The translations under genes and the position numbers were made by a program. Shown here one piece after another: positions 25,930 through 34,011 of a DNA stretch of 64,000 nucleotides. The notes beneath the pieces were generated by a model that saw nothing but the letters and a program-made list of their open reading frames with translations, did not search any database and was not told where the DNA came from. Origin of the DNA: an uncultured Coriobacteriales bacterium (GTDB lineage Bacteria > Actinomycetota > Coriobacteriia > Coriobacteriales > UMGS124). The first letter of the stretch is position 1; each line of letters begins with the position of its first letter. The stretch lies in contig CAKUAI010000014.1 of the NCBI GenBank assembly GCA_934636245.1, positions 51,036 through 115,035 on the forward strand, given 5' to 3'.

Positions 25930-26844
25930 ATGACCAGCACGATCAACCCCCGTCTCACTCGCCGCGAACTCGCCTGCGGTGCCGCCCTCGCGAGCGCATG
26001 CGCCGTCGCCGGAAATCTCGCAGTGAAGCCCGCCGGCGCCGACGAGGCCCCGGAGTCCCAGACCACCCAGCAGCGCAACATTGCCAACGCGCTTGCCCTT
26101 ATCGGCACGTTCGCAAGCGGCGACGCCGATCTGGCCGCCACCCTTCTCGATGAGGGCTACATCCAGCACAACCTGGCCTACGGCACGGGTCGCGATGCCT
26201 TCGTAGGCTCGGTAGAGTACCTGGCTGCCGCCGACGCCCCCACGACTGTGAATACCATCCGCTCCTTCGCCGACGGCGACTACGTGTTCCTGCAGACCGT
26301 GTACAACTTCGCCGGCGCAGGCGAGCAGGTGGCCTTCGACATCTTCCGCTTCAACAAGGCCGGCCTCATCGCCGAGCATTGGGACAACCTGGCTTCCGTC
26401 GTCGAGCCGAACCCCTCGGGCCACACGCAGATCGACGGCACGCTTGAGATCGCCGAGCCGGGCCGCACCGCGCAGAACCGCCAGCTTGTGTGCGACTTCC
26501 TCTTCGACGTCATGCAGGGCAACAAGCCCGAGAAGACTCCGGACTACTTCGACGGCGACACGTACATCCAGCATAACACCGCTATCGCTGATGGTCTTAG
26601 CGGCCTGTCTGACGCGCTTGCAGCCCTGGCCGAGCAGGGCATCGAAATGATTTACGACCGCACCCACATGGTGCTTGCCCAGGGCGACTTTGTCCTGGCC
26701 GTCAGCGAGGGCACCTACGGCGGCGCCCCCACCAGCTACTATGATCTGTGGCGCGTCTCCAATGGCAAGATTGCCGAGCACTGGGATGTCATGGAGACCA
26801 TTGCCGATGCTTCTACGTGGGCAAACGACAACGGCAAGTTCTAA
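25930..26844 (+). CDS. Tat-exported double SnoaL-like (NTF2-fold) protein
   Basis: This 304-residue protein has a Tat signal (LTRRELACGAAL, residues 9-20, ending near ADEA). Two tandem SnoaL-like domains follow, at about 45-165 and 175-300. The repeats are visible as YIQHNLAYGTGRDAF with LIAEHWDNLASV, against YIQHNTAIADGLSGL with KIAEHWDVMETI. Single-domain relatives are cytoplasmic predicted aldol-condensation or isomerase-type enzymes, so export and duplication are both unusual. The start at 25930 follows AAGGAG. It is controlled by the divergent Rrf2 gene, judging from three operators. The reaction is unknown; detoxification or modification of a reactive compound outside the membrane is a guess. 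Confidence 0.85.
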   Translation: MTSTINPRLTRRELACGAALASACAVAGNLAVKPAGADEAPESQTTQQRNIANALALIGTFASGDADLAATLLDEGYIQHNLAYGTGRDAFVGSVEYLAAADAPTTVNTIRSFADGDYVFLQTVYNFAGAGEQVAFDIFRFNKAGLIAEHWDNLASVVEPNPSGHTQIDGTLEIAEPGRTAQNRQLVCDFLFDVMQGNKPEKTPDYFDGDTYIQHNTAIADGLSGLSDALAALAEQGIEMIYDRTHMVLAQGDFVLAVSEGTYGGAPTSYYDLWRVSNGKIAEHWDVMETIADASTWANDNGKF

Positions 26845-26913
26845 GGGTCGCCTTTAACCGTATCAACAAGGCCGTGTGAGCAACCAAACTCGCCGAGCCC
26901 ATTTCATATGTGA

Positions 26914-27108
26914 GCGCCGCCGTGGCAATGTATGGGCACGGCGGCGCTTCGCGTTTTGGGTGCGAGTTGGGGCGGGGCGAGGCCACGAGCGGGACCGTGG
27001 GGCTGCAATACTCGCCAAATAACATACATTTCAGAAAAACGAAAATCGCACCAACTGGGCTTTTGATGAATTAACATACATTTCAACTACTGAAATGTAT
27101 GTTAATTC
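26914..27108. repeat. Palindromic dispersed repeat, copy 3
   Basis: The GC-rich part has a GCCGCCGT/ACGGCGGC hairpin. AACATACATTTC is at 27021. The terminal inverted repeat has 18-bp arms and a 5-bp spacer (27068-27108). The copy is followed by the intact HAD gene end, the same order as at copy 1. The 303-bp spacer between the SnoaL and HAD genes is mostly this element. Confidence 0.8.
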
Positions 27109-27147
27109 TGCCAAGAGACCCCAAGCGCCCTCGCCCCATGTCCCCTT

Positions 27148-27801
27148 TTACAGCTCGCTGGCCTCGAAAAGCGCCTTCACCTCGTGCAGGCTCTCGCACA
27201 CACGCGTGGCAAGGGCGCGAATCTCGGGCGTGGGCTGATGCAGGTCGGGAACCATCACGGTCACGAAGCCGCCGGCCGCGCCGGCCCTCACGCCGGCAAA
27301 GCTGTCCTCGAGCACAAGCGTGCACGCAGGATCGCTGCCCAGGCGACGCGCAGCCTCGAGGAAGATGTCAGGCGCTGGCTTGGAGCGCTCAATAAACTGG
27401 CCAGACACAACGTGGTCGAAATACGCCTCAACCTCACCGGCACGCAGATCACCCTCGATGATGCCCACGGGGCTCGACGAGGCGACCGCCATGGGGATGC
27501 CCTGGGCCTTCAGGTATTCAAGCAGCTCGTCAAGGCCTGGCTTCTTGGGCACACCCTGGGCAAAGCGCTCGGCGGCAATGCGATAGAACTCGCGGAACAC
27601 GCCCTCGGCGTCGATGTCCTCCCCGCAGTGCATGCGAATGGCCGCAATCGTGGCGTCGCCCGTGGTGCCGCAGGCCGCGGCCGGCAGCCCCTCGGGCACC
27701 GTGCGCCCGAACTTTGCAAGCGCGGGCTCCCACAGCGTTTTCCACACGCACTCACTGTCGAACATGAGTCCGTCCATATCAAAAATGACCGCGTCTATCA
27801 T
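27148..27801 (-). CDS. HAD-superfamily phosphatase/phosphomutase-like
   Basis: This 217-residue cytoplasmic protein belongs to the beta-phosphoglucomutase/phosphatase branch (HAD subfamily IA). Motif I is FDMDGLMFDSE at residues 7-17, with the nucleophile Asp and the second Asp. Motif II is VASSSP, the motif III Lys is in SKPAPDIFLEAA, and motif IV is VLEDSFAGVRAGAAGG. The helical cap lies between motifs I and II. The start at 27801 (MIDAVIFDMDG) was chosen because motif I normally begins within ten residues; the frame continues upstream without homology. A truncated copy of its 3' end is at 21934-22065. The substrate is unknown. Confidence 0.9.
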   Translation of the reverse strand: MIDAVIFDMDGLMFDSECVWKTLWEPALAKFGRTVPEGLPAAACGTTGDATIAAIRMHCGEDIDAEGVFREFYRIAAERFAQGVPKKPGLDELLEYLKAQGIPMAVASSSPVGIIEGDLRAGEVEAYFDHVVSGQFIERSKPAPDIFLEAARRLGSDPACTLVLEDSFAGVRAGAAGGFVTVMVPDLHQPTPEIRALATRVCESLHEVKALFEASEL

Positions 27802-27997
27802 CTGCACCGCACGCCTTTCTGCATCAATCGAATGTTCGATCGCCAATTCTACCAGCCCCCAACGTCCGCCCTGCAAACCCCAAGTGAAATCACGGGGATA
27901 GAGGAGTCGAATCCACATGCAAACTTGCAGCATACCTGCTTGACAACTCATCGCAAGGTGCCCGAGTTCTTACCTGTAAAAGCGAGGAGATGCCATC

Positions 27998-28402
27998 TTG
28001 TGCATAATGAATATATACATGCACCCTGAGGGGAGGCCCCAAATCGAACGACAAGAAACCGCTCACACTATCGAACAAATAAGGCAGCGCCTCGAGCCAG
28101 TTTTTGTACAATACGGAGTTGTCAGAGCGATGCTTTTTGGATCGTACGCAAGAGGTGAGCAATCCGATGCGAGCGATATCGACATTGTCATCGACGAAGG
28201 GCGAGTCCGAGGACTTGCATTCTTTCGTCTTCAAACGGAGCTCTCCGATGCCCTCAACAAGCCAGTTGACCTCCAATCACTCAACGGATCTAACCTGGAG
28301 TTTCTCAACGCCATTCTCAAAGATGCAGTCTTGATTTACAGCATCGAGAGAGATTCCAGCCCCCACTCCCAGCAAAGGACGCCTAACCATGCTCTTCATT
28401 GA
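27998..28402 (+). CDS. MNT-domain minimal nucleotidyltransferase
   Basis: This ~134-residue protein is a minimal nucleotidyltransferase with the catalytic signature GSYARGEQSDASDID at about 48-62 and a further acidic VIDEG. This family (MntA) usually forms the antitoxin half of HEPN/MNT toxin-antitoxin pairs and AMPylates the toxin. No HEPN partner is present on either side. The TTG at 27998 has AGGAGA seven bases upstream; ATG codons at 28007 and 28019 are alternatives. Its 3' end overlaps the next gene by 14 bases, so the two are co-translated. Base composition is more AT-rich than its neighbours, consistent with acquisition. Confidence 0.8.
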   Translation: MCIMNIYMHPEGRPQIERQETAHTIEQIRQRLEPVFVQYGVVRAMLFGSYARGEQSDASDIDIVIDEGRVRGLAFFRLQTELSDALNKPVDLQSLNGSNLEFLNAILKDAVLIYSIERDSSPHSQQRTPNHALH

Positions 28403-28862
28403 CGCGGATGCTTGCCCTGTTACGCGCGACGCGCTGGCGGTTGCCCGGCGCTGCCATGTGCCCGTCGTCATAGCCGGCAACTCGACGCAGAACCTCGAGC
28501 GGCACATCCGCCGCGATGACCCCCGCACGCCTGAAGAGGCCCGCAAGGGGTTCTGGGTGGAAACGCTCGCCGTCGATGTGGGTGCCGACAGTGCCGACTT
28601 CGCCATCGTCGAGCGCCTGCAGCCCGGCGACGTTGTCGTCACGCAGGACATCGGCCTTGCAAGCATGGTGCTGGGCCGCGATGCCGCCGCCATCGGCGTG
28701 CGAGGCCGCATCTACGACAAGGCAACCATCGACATACAGCTCTTCATTCGCCATGAGGAGAAGAAGGTCCGTCGCGCCGGCGGCCGCACCAAAGGCCCCG
28801 ACCCCTTCACCGACGAGGACCGCGCCCGCTTCGTCCGCAATCTCGAGGGGCTGCTGAAGTAG
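28389..28862 (+). CDS. YaiI/YqxD family protein (DUF188)
   Basis: This 157-residue conserved protein of unknown biochemical role has a PIN-like fold. The family signature is visible as LFIDADACPVTRD at the start, then GADSADFAIVERLQPGDVVV, TQDIGLASMVLGRDA and the closing GGRTKGPDPFT. The Asp residues in DADACP and TQDIGLA are suited to metal binding, as in nucleases. The ATG at 28389 follows AAAGGA and overlaps the end of the MNT gene. Confidence 0.9.
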   Translation: MLFIDADACPVTRDALAVARRCHVPVVIAGNSTQNLERHIRRDDPRTPEEARKGFWVETLAVDVGADSADFAIVERLQPGDVVVTQDIGLASMVLGRDAAAIGVRGRIYDKATIDIQLFIRHEEKKVRRAGGRTKGPDPFTDEDRARFVRNLEGLLK

Positions 28863-29160
28863 GCCGCCCAAACTAGCCGCGCATACGCAGCATGCAATTT
28901 GAGATACAGCCCGCCGGCAACCGAAGCGAGCACCCCATGCCAGGGCGCAGCCTTCGTTCAACTCCAACACTCTGCGTGACCTTCCCACGTGCGCTCCCAC
29001 AGTTGTCGTTGCACACGCCGCAGCCGTCAAGCAGGATGGCCCCCGCACGTGCGTGCTCGCACGCCACCTACAGCCGCCCCCGTTTCCCACGTCTGACATG
29101 CTCTCGCAAATCACCGAGCATCAACCTGCCATCTGCGCGAAACCGTGCTTCCATTGCATT
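28863..29160. other. Intergenic region with no gene seen
   Basis: No supported gene was found. A Cys-rich minus-strand frame (about 28873-29067) has no ribosome binding site or recognisable family. The 3' part leads into the asparaginase promoter region. Confidence 0.4.
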
Positions 29161-29166
29161 GCACCT

Positions 29167-29186
29167 GGTTAAGAGTGTCGTTAACC
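29167..29186. promoter_or_regulatory. Inverted repeat GGTTAA-N8-TTAACC upstream of asparaginase
   Basis: A perfect 6-8-6 palindrome is followed closely by GGTGTTACC, about 100 bp before the asparaginase start. TTGCAC at 29159 could be an overlapping -35. It is a candidate operator for a regulator encoded elsewhere. Confidence 0.4.
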
Positions 29187-29288
29187 GGTGTTACCAATTG
29201 CTTAACAGCACTGGGCCCATGAGGGTTCCTCCCCTATCCTTCACCTCGTTCCACACGCCCAAGCACCACCGACCCCCAGGAGGACCCC

Positions 29289-30446
29289 ATGGAAACCACC
29301 CGCAGGACGTTCGTTGTAGGCACCGCAGCAGCTGGCATCGCACTCGCAGCCGCAGGCACCGCCTTTGCCGAAGAGGCCAAGACCGATGAAGCCGCAGCCC
29401 AGACCGAAGGCGACGGCTACAGCGTCGTCGAGACCGAGTCGGGGTTGCAGGTAACCATCGCCGACAACGAGAACCCCGACCTGCCCACCGTCGTCGTGCT
29501 CGCCACGGGCGGCACCATCGCGGGAACCGGCGAGGCAGGCAAGACCACGGGCTACTCCGCCGGCCAGCTCGACGTCGGCACGCTTGTGGCCAGCGCCGCC
29601 GGCATTACCGACATCGCCAACGTCCGCGGTGTGCAGGTGTGCAACGTCGGCTCCGACGACATCACCGACGCTTACTGGATCCAGATGGCGCAGACCATCA
29701 ACGAGCTTGCTGCCGACGACGCCATCTCCGGCTTCGCCATCACCCATGGCACCGACACGCTTGAGGAGACGGCCTACTTCCTCAACCTGGCCGTAAAGAC
29801 CGACAAGCCTGTCGTCATCACCGGCGCCATGCGCCCCTCCACCGCCACCTCGGCCGACGGCCCCATGAACCTCTACCAGACCATCGCCCTGGCCGCCAAC
29901 CCCGACGCCGCCGGCCGCGGCTCCATGGTCGTCTTCTCCGACGGCATCTATGGCGGCCGCGACGTGCAGAAGGTCAACACTTTCAAAACCGATGCCTTCA
30001 GCATGCGCGACATGGGTTGCCTTGGCTACATGCAGGACAACAACGCTTACTTCTACAACGCCACCACCAAGAAGCACACGGTGGACACCGAGTTCTCCGT
30101 GGACGGCCTCGACGCGCTGCCCGCCGTGGGCGTGGCCTACTTCACCATCGATGCCGACCCCGGCGTGCTCGACTACTATGCCGAGAACGCCCAGGGCATC
30201 GTCATCGCAGGTGCTGGCGCTGGCTCCTACTCTGGCCTGTGGGGCGAGAAGATCGAGGAGCTCGTGGGCCAGGGCATCCCCGTGGTTGACTGCTCGCGCA
30301 TCAACAACGGCCTCGTGTCCGGCGAAGACGGCGGCATGATCGAGGGCTACAACCTGCCTCCCCAGAAGGCCGTCGTGCTGCTGCGTCTTGCCCTCACCGT
30401 CACCACCGACCTCGACGAGATCCAGGAGATGTTCAAGACGTACTAA
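29289..30446 (+). CDS. ansB: Secreted type II L-asparaginase
   Basis: This 385-residue enzyme hydrolyses L-asparagine to aspartate and ammonia outside the cytoplasm. The signal region TTRRTFVVGTAAAG at residues 3-16 has a twin-Arg motif, so Tat export is likely. The first catalytic Thr is in TGGTIAG (73-79) and the second triad is in HGTDTLEE (153-160). The later segments VVITGAMRPST and GIVIAGAGAGSYS are intact. The ATG at 29289 follows GGAGGA. It is monocistronic with a strong terminator. In an anaerobe, the aspartate formed could feed fumarate respiration (inference). Confidence 0.93.
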   Translation: METTRRTFVVGTAAAGIALAAAGTAFAEEAKTDEAAAQTEGDGYSVVETESGLQVTIADNENPDLPTVVVLATGGTIAGTGEAGKTTGYSAGQLDVGTLVASAAGITDIANVRGVQVCNVGSDDITDAYWIQMAQTINELAADDAISGFAITHGTDTLEETAYFLNLAVKTDKPVVITGAMRPSTATSADGPMNLYQTIALAANPDAAGRGSMVVFSDGIYGGRDVQKVNTFKTDAFSMRDMGCLGYMQDNNAYFYNATTKKHTVDTEFSVDGLDALPAVGVAYFTIDADPGVLDYYAENAQGIVIAGAGAGSYSGLWGEKIEELVGQGIPVVDCSRINNGLVSGEDGGMIEGYNLPPQKAVVLLRLALTVTTDLDEIQEMFKTY

Positions 30447-30497
30447 ACGTCCAGCGAGGCCCAACCCAACACAGCTCCGCTCAATACGTTGCACCAC

Positions 30498-30545
30498 CGT
30501 GCCTCCAGCCCTCCCCCCACAGGCTGGAGGCACGTTTGTTGTTTT
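30498..30545 (+). terminator. Terminator of asparaginase
   Basis: A 13-bp stem (30498-30510 with 30522-30534) is followed by TTTGTTGTTTT. Confidence 0.88.
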
Positions 30546-30632
30546 CCAGCCGCGCCTGCCCATTGCATGCAACCCCAGCCCGGGGCGAACCTCGCATCAC
30601 AACGCAGGCCCGCTCGGGCCCCTCGCATGCAA

Positions 30633-30670
30633 AAGCGCCCGCCCGCCCCACAGGGAACGGACGGGCGCTT
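30633..30670 (-). terminator. Terminator of the GNAT gene
   Basis: A 13-bp stem with one mismatch (30633-30645 with 30658-30670) is followed on the minus strand by TTTTGC, about 90 bases beyond the acetyltransferase stop. Confidence 0.7.
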
Positions 30671-30758
30671 GTTCGCGGGCGCCTATGCGCTCAGTGCTCA
30701 GCCCACATAGTCGGCCTCAAACCAGCTCGGGACGGTACCGCGCAAAGGTTGGAACGCT

Positions 30759-31256
30759 CTATCGGCGAGAATCGCGCAACCAGTCGTACGCCAGGCGGGC
30801 AGACCCGTCTTCGACGTGGATGATGCCACGCTGCTCGAAGCCGAACTTGAGAATGGCTCCCTGCATGGGGCGGTTGTCGGCATGCGTGTCAATCCTCAGA
30901 TGCGGAATCTGAGCGGCGCAGAAATCGAAGCACGCACGAGCGACACCTCGAACCGTGCCGTCGGAGGCAATGCGGTGAATTGTGCCGTACGGCTCCTCGC
31001 TGCGCCAGGAGCCGTCCTCAATCACCTGGTAGGTAGGCTCTTCTCCTACAATGAAGGCAAACGCGCCCACCACACGGCCGCCCTCTTCGCATACGTAGCC
31101 CACGCCATCTGCAACGTCGGCACGTGCCGTATCGGCGTTGGGATATTCTCCAGCCCACTGCGTGGGGTTTCCCTGCTCACACATGAAGATACGGGCCCTG
31201 TCATAGATGGCGGCCACCGCGTCGATATCGGCAAGCGTGGTCTTTCGAATTTGCAT
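30759..31256 (-). CDS. GNAT-family N-acetyltransferase
   Basis: This 165-residue acyl-CoA-dependent acetyltransferase shows the fold in order: IRKTTLADIDAVAAIYDRAR (first helices), GRVVGAFAFIVG (strands 2-4), and the acetyl-CoA loop region IASDGTVRGVARACFDFC, with RGVA in place of the usual Q/R-x-x-G-x-G/A. DTHADNRPMQGAILKFGFEQRG closes it. The start at 31256 follows GGAGA at short spacing. The target molecule is unknown. Upstream lies decayed gene debris and no promoter partner. Confidence 0.85.
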   Translation of the reverse strand: MQIRKTTLADIDAVAAIYDRARIFMCEQGNPTQWAGEYPNADTARADVADGVGYVCEEGGRVVGAFAFIVGEEPTYQVIEDGSWRSEEPYGTIHRIASDGTVRGVARACFDFCAAQIPHLRIDTHADNRPMQGAILKFGFEQRGIIHVEDGSARLAYDWLRDSRR

Positions 31257-31316
31257 GCAGTCTCCAGACGTTAAAAGCCGATGCACCCTTCCGGGACACA
31301 TCGTATTGAAAATACC

Positions 31317-31353
31317 CTACCTTACCTCTACCAGCTCGTACTCGCGGCTGCCG
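31317..31353 (-). pseudogene. DUF362 3'-end remnant
   Basis: Thirty bases (31324-31353) are identical to the end of the intact DUF362 gene (33008-33037). Both encode GSREYELVEV before the stop. Only the last ten or so codons remain. They are joined to a fragment of an unrelated peptidase, which suggests recombination or deletion. Confidence 0.8.
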
Positions 31354-31389
31354 GCGCACTGTCCACCGCTTTTGCCAGGCCGAGCAAGA

Positions 31390-31576
31390 TGGCGGCAGGG
31401 GCGAGTCGACGTGCGCGGCGAGCACGAGGGGACTTTCTTGCCCGCCCAGCTCAACCAACGTGTTGCCTTTACGCGGAAGCTGCGGCCCAGAGCCCATGCC
31501 CTCAAGCGTGGCGCACACACGCGGCGGCCTGCCTGATAAAACCCGAGGGCCCGGGATGGCCGTGAGTTCCTTCAGC
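31390..31576 (-). pseudogene. Remnant of an M42-type aminopeptidase N terminus
   Basis: The minus strand reads LKELTAIPG, then (after a one-base shift) PSGF. After another shift it reads ATLEGMG, RKGNTLVELGG and LVLAAHVDS. These are the consecutive N-terminal motifs of M42 glutamyl aminopeptidases, including the His-x-Asp metal ligands. An in-frame stop precedes the first block and at least two frameshifts interrupt it. The catalytic remainder is gone, replaced by the DUF362 end. Confidence 0.65.
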
Positions 31577-31601
31577 TACGAGCAGATGTGATCGACAATC
31601 G

Positions 31602-31613
31602 ATTGTATACAAT
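31602..31613. promoter_or_regulatory. Orphan palindrome ATTGTATACAAT
   Basis: This 12-bp perfect palindrome overlaps a second one (ACAATCGATTGT, 31595-31606). It resembles GntR/FadR-type operators. It lies just upstream of the peptidase remnant and so may be a fossil control site; it also lies 49 bases past the end of the ATPase gene. Confidence 0.4.
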
Positions 31614-31661
31614 TCCTCTATTCCAATCTAATTCCCAAGACAAAACATCAATAGCCCGACC

Positions 31662-32816
31662 CTAAAAACCCCACTGCTGAGCTAGGGCGGCTTCACTTTC
31701 CTTCGGGTGAGTCTCCAACATATAAGCTTGCAAATATGGGACGTTAAACATGAGCTCGCCATATCCGGTACTCACAACAAGGCCCTCGCGTATCAGCTCG
31801 TCACGAGCGAAACTCGTAGCCTTCTGCGTCTTGGAAAGGGCCCCTGCAACATCACGCGTACGAACGGTACGGTCCGCCTGCACGACTTTTGCCATTGCAC
31901 TTAGATACTCGCTGGAAGAAGGCGGCAATGCCTCCACAATAGGCCGGAGCGCCCGCCGCTCATAGGCCGCCAAAATAGCAGGAAAAGCTTGTTCTACGTC
32001 TGCTTGCAAAATTGTATAGGAGCCATGCGCCACCTTCTCGTTCGCCAAGGCGACAAGGTAATAACCGGCAAGTTGGATAAAGTACGGATGCCCATAGCTT
32101 CTCGAAACAAGCAGGTCATGAGCTTGGTCAGACAAAGCCAAACCTTTTGTCCTGGAGAATGCCTCAGCTATTGCAGCACTCGCCTCCTGCGGAGCAAAGA
32201 CCCCCAAGCGCTCGTGCACCGCCCGACGCATGAACGTGCACCCCTCGTATTGAATAACTTTCTCATGAGCATACGGCAGGCCCGCAACCGCGAGAATGAT
32301 GTTGAATCCCTTGCGCGAGGCCATTTGAAACGCACCGCATATAACAGACAGGTCTTGCAGAGAAATCTTTTGAATCTCATCAACTGAGACGAAAACGCCC
32401 TTCTTTGACTGCCTGCATGCCTCAAGAAACAGCACCTCGACGTCATCGATACTGTTCACAACCGTTTTGGATGACGCAGGGCCACTGATATGCCCGCCAC
32501 TGCCAAAAACGTTGACCTCAATCTCAGGGCTCATAGTCTTGGTAGCCGAGTCATGGCGCACAAGCCCGCGCGTAAAACCGACAAGCGCCTTCTCGGCGTT
32601 GAGATCGATAGTCTGCCAACCCGCCTCAGTCGCCATTTGGGAAAACTGTTCAAGGAGCGCCGTCTTGCCGCACCCGCGGTTGCCTGTGATAAAGAGCGCA
32701 CGATCTTCGCTCCCCCGGTCAACAAGGGCAAACGCAAACCGATTGAGCAGCTCCTTGCGTCCAAAAAAGAAGTCAGGCTTGCCGCCGAATACCGGAACAA
32801 AAGGATTCTCAAACAT
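31662..32816 (-). CDS. AAA/STAND-type ATP-binding protein
   Basis: This 384-residue protein has Walker A GNRGCGKT at 45-52 and Walker B GVFVSVDEIQ at about 141-150. A downstream sensor region (NIILAVAGLPYA) and a C-terminal winged helix-like domain follow. It resembles the archaeal-type ATPase_2/AAA_16 group found in mobile or defence-associated genes. The N-terminal FFFGRKELL is the usual lead-in to such NTPases. The ATG at 32816 follows GAGGAGA. Its base composition is more AT-rich than the region, and the promoter contains TCTTAGA repeats, both hinting at horizontal origin. No partner gene is adjacent. Its role is unknown. Confidence 0.8.
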   Translation of the reverse strand: MFENPFVPVFGGKPDFFFGRKELLNRFAFALVDRGSEDRALFITGNRGCGKTALLEQFSQMATEAGWQTIDLNAEKALVGFTRGLVRHDSATKTMSPEIEVNVFGSGGHISGPASSKTVVNSIDDVEVLFLEACRQSKKGVFVSVDEIQKISLQDLSVICGAFQMASRKGFNIILAVAGLPYAHEKVIQYEGCTFMRRAVHERLGVFAPQEASAAIAEAFSRTKGLALSDQAHDLLVSRSYGHPYFIQLAGYYLVALANEKVAHGSYTILQADVEQAFPAILAAYERRALRPIVEALPPSSSEYLSAMAKVVQADRTVRTRDVAGALSKTQKATSFARDELIREGLVVSTGYGELMFNVPYLQAYMLETHPKESEAALAQQWGF

Positions 32817-32845
32817 GATGTCTCCTCACTACATGCAGTCCGGTA

Positions 32846-32922
32846 AACATCATATCCTAAAATCTTAGAAATCTAAAGAATCTAGTTTGTCTTAGAAATT
32901 GAGACAAGTCTAAGATGATGTT
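32846..32922. repeat. AT-rich inverted repeat upstream of the ATPase gene
   Basis: Outer arms AACATCAT (32846-32853) and ATGATGTT (32915-32922) flank TCTTAGA-type boxes near 32863 and 32890 and an inverted TCTAAGA near 32909. It could be the ATPase promoter-operator region or an insertion footprint. Confidence 0.45.
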
Positions 32923-32960
32923 CTGGAGGCAAAAACTCTCGTGAGTCCAGCGAAAACATT

Positions 32961-32989
32961 GGGCCCCCGGGAGACTATCCCGGGGGCCC
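32961..32989 (-). terminator. Terminator of DUF362
   Basis: A perfect 12-bp GC stem (32961-32972 with 32978-32989) with ATG TTTTC following on the minus strand, 12 bases past the DUF362 stop. Confidence 0.85.
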
Positions 32990-33000
32990 ATGTAAATCCC

Positions 33001-33882
33001 CTACTCGACCTCTACCAGCTCGTACTCGCGGCTGCCGACGCCGAGGGCCGCGGCGGCTTCGACGGTATGGACACCGTTGCGGCTCTCGATGCGCTCGATG
33101 AGGTGGTCGCGGCCGGGGTCGTCCGTGGCGGCATAGACAAGGTCGAGGCACGCCTGGTCGATGGCGACGGGGTCGGTGGACACCAGGATGCCGATGTCGG
33201 CCATGCAGGGGTCCTCGGCGACGGCACAGCAGTCGCAGTCGACCGACATGTTCTTCATGACGTTGACGTAGGCGATGCCGCCGCGCTGGGCGAAGAAGTC
33301 GACAACCGAGCTTGCCGCATCGGCCATGGACTCGAGGAACTGGTCGTGGTCGGCCGTCCAGATGTTCTCGGGCACCGTGACGCCGTGGATGTATGCCTTG
33401 CCGTACGAGGAGGCAACACCGATGGAGAGCTGCTTGAGGGCGCCGCCGAAGCCTCCCATGGGATGGCCCTTGAAGTGCGAGAGCACCAGCATCGAATCGT
33501 ACCTGGCCAGGTTCTTGCCCACAAAGTTCTTCTTGAGACGCAGGCCGCCAGGGATGGGCAGTTCAAGGTCGGGACCCTCGGCATCCATGAGGTCGACGTC
33601 GAAGTAGTCGTTCCACCCATGCTGGGCAATCGCGCGCAGGTGCTTCTCGGTCGTGTTGCGCTCGCCGTCGTAGGCGGTGTTGCACTCCACGACCGTGCCG
33701 TGCAGCTGGGCAACCATCGGAGCCCAGAAATCGGGATGCAGGAAGTTCTGGTTGCCCACCTCGCCGGAGTGAACCTTGACGGCAACCTTACCGGGCAGCT
33801 CAACGCCCAGCATGCCATAGAGTTCCACGACCTTCTCAGGCGTAATGGTACGGGAGAAATACACCTTGGGTTTGTCGGCCAT
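33001..33882 (-). CDS. DUF362 domain protein
   Basis: This 293-residue protein belongs to the DUF362 family of unknown function. Recognisable family segments are KVAVKVHSGEVGNQNFLHP, VLSHFKGHPMGGFGGALKQL and GILVSTDPVAIDQACLDLV. A CDCC cluster near residue 215 (VDCDCCAVAEDPC) could bind metal or an Fe-S centre. The ATG at 33882 follows AAAGGGG. A 30-bp piece of its 3' end is duplicated at 31324-31353. It is followed by a terminator; the gene upstream on the same strand (34012-34620) encodes a small NTPase. No signal peptide is present. Confidence 0.85.
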   Translation of the reverse strand: MADKPKVYFSRTITPEKVVELYGMLGVELPGKVAVKVHSGEVGNQNFLHPDFWAPMVAQLHGTVVECNTAYDGERNTTEKHLRAIAQHGWNDYFDVDLMDAEGPDLELPIPGGLRLKKNFVGKNLARYDSMLVLSHFKGHPMGGFGGALKQLSIGVASSYGKAYIHGVTVPENIWTADHDQFLESMADAASSVVDFFAQRGGIAYVNVMKNMSVDCDCCAVAEDPCMADIGILVSTDPVAIDQACLDLVYAATDDPGRDHLIERIESRNGVHTVEAAAALGVGSREYELVEVE

Positions 33883-34011
33883 GACTGACCCCTTTCGTTC
33901 GATACGCAAAAGCAGCTCGATATCGCTCACTGCAACTGGTCGCGATTGTACCGTCAGAGTTTGCCGTGTCGAAAGTCCGCGCTTTCAAATTCACGTCAAA
34001 TACCAGGCATT

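Noticed and set aside
26904..27086. Short frames beginning M(K/R)CML in the repeat copies
   Set aside because: They lie inside the palindromic repeat, differ in downstream frame between copies and lack ribosome binding sites; repeat structure explains them.
28873..29067. Cys-rich 64-codon minus-strand frame
   Set aside because: No ribosome binding site, no homology recognised and no partner gene; likely chance in a GC-rich spacer.
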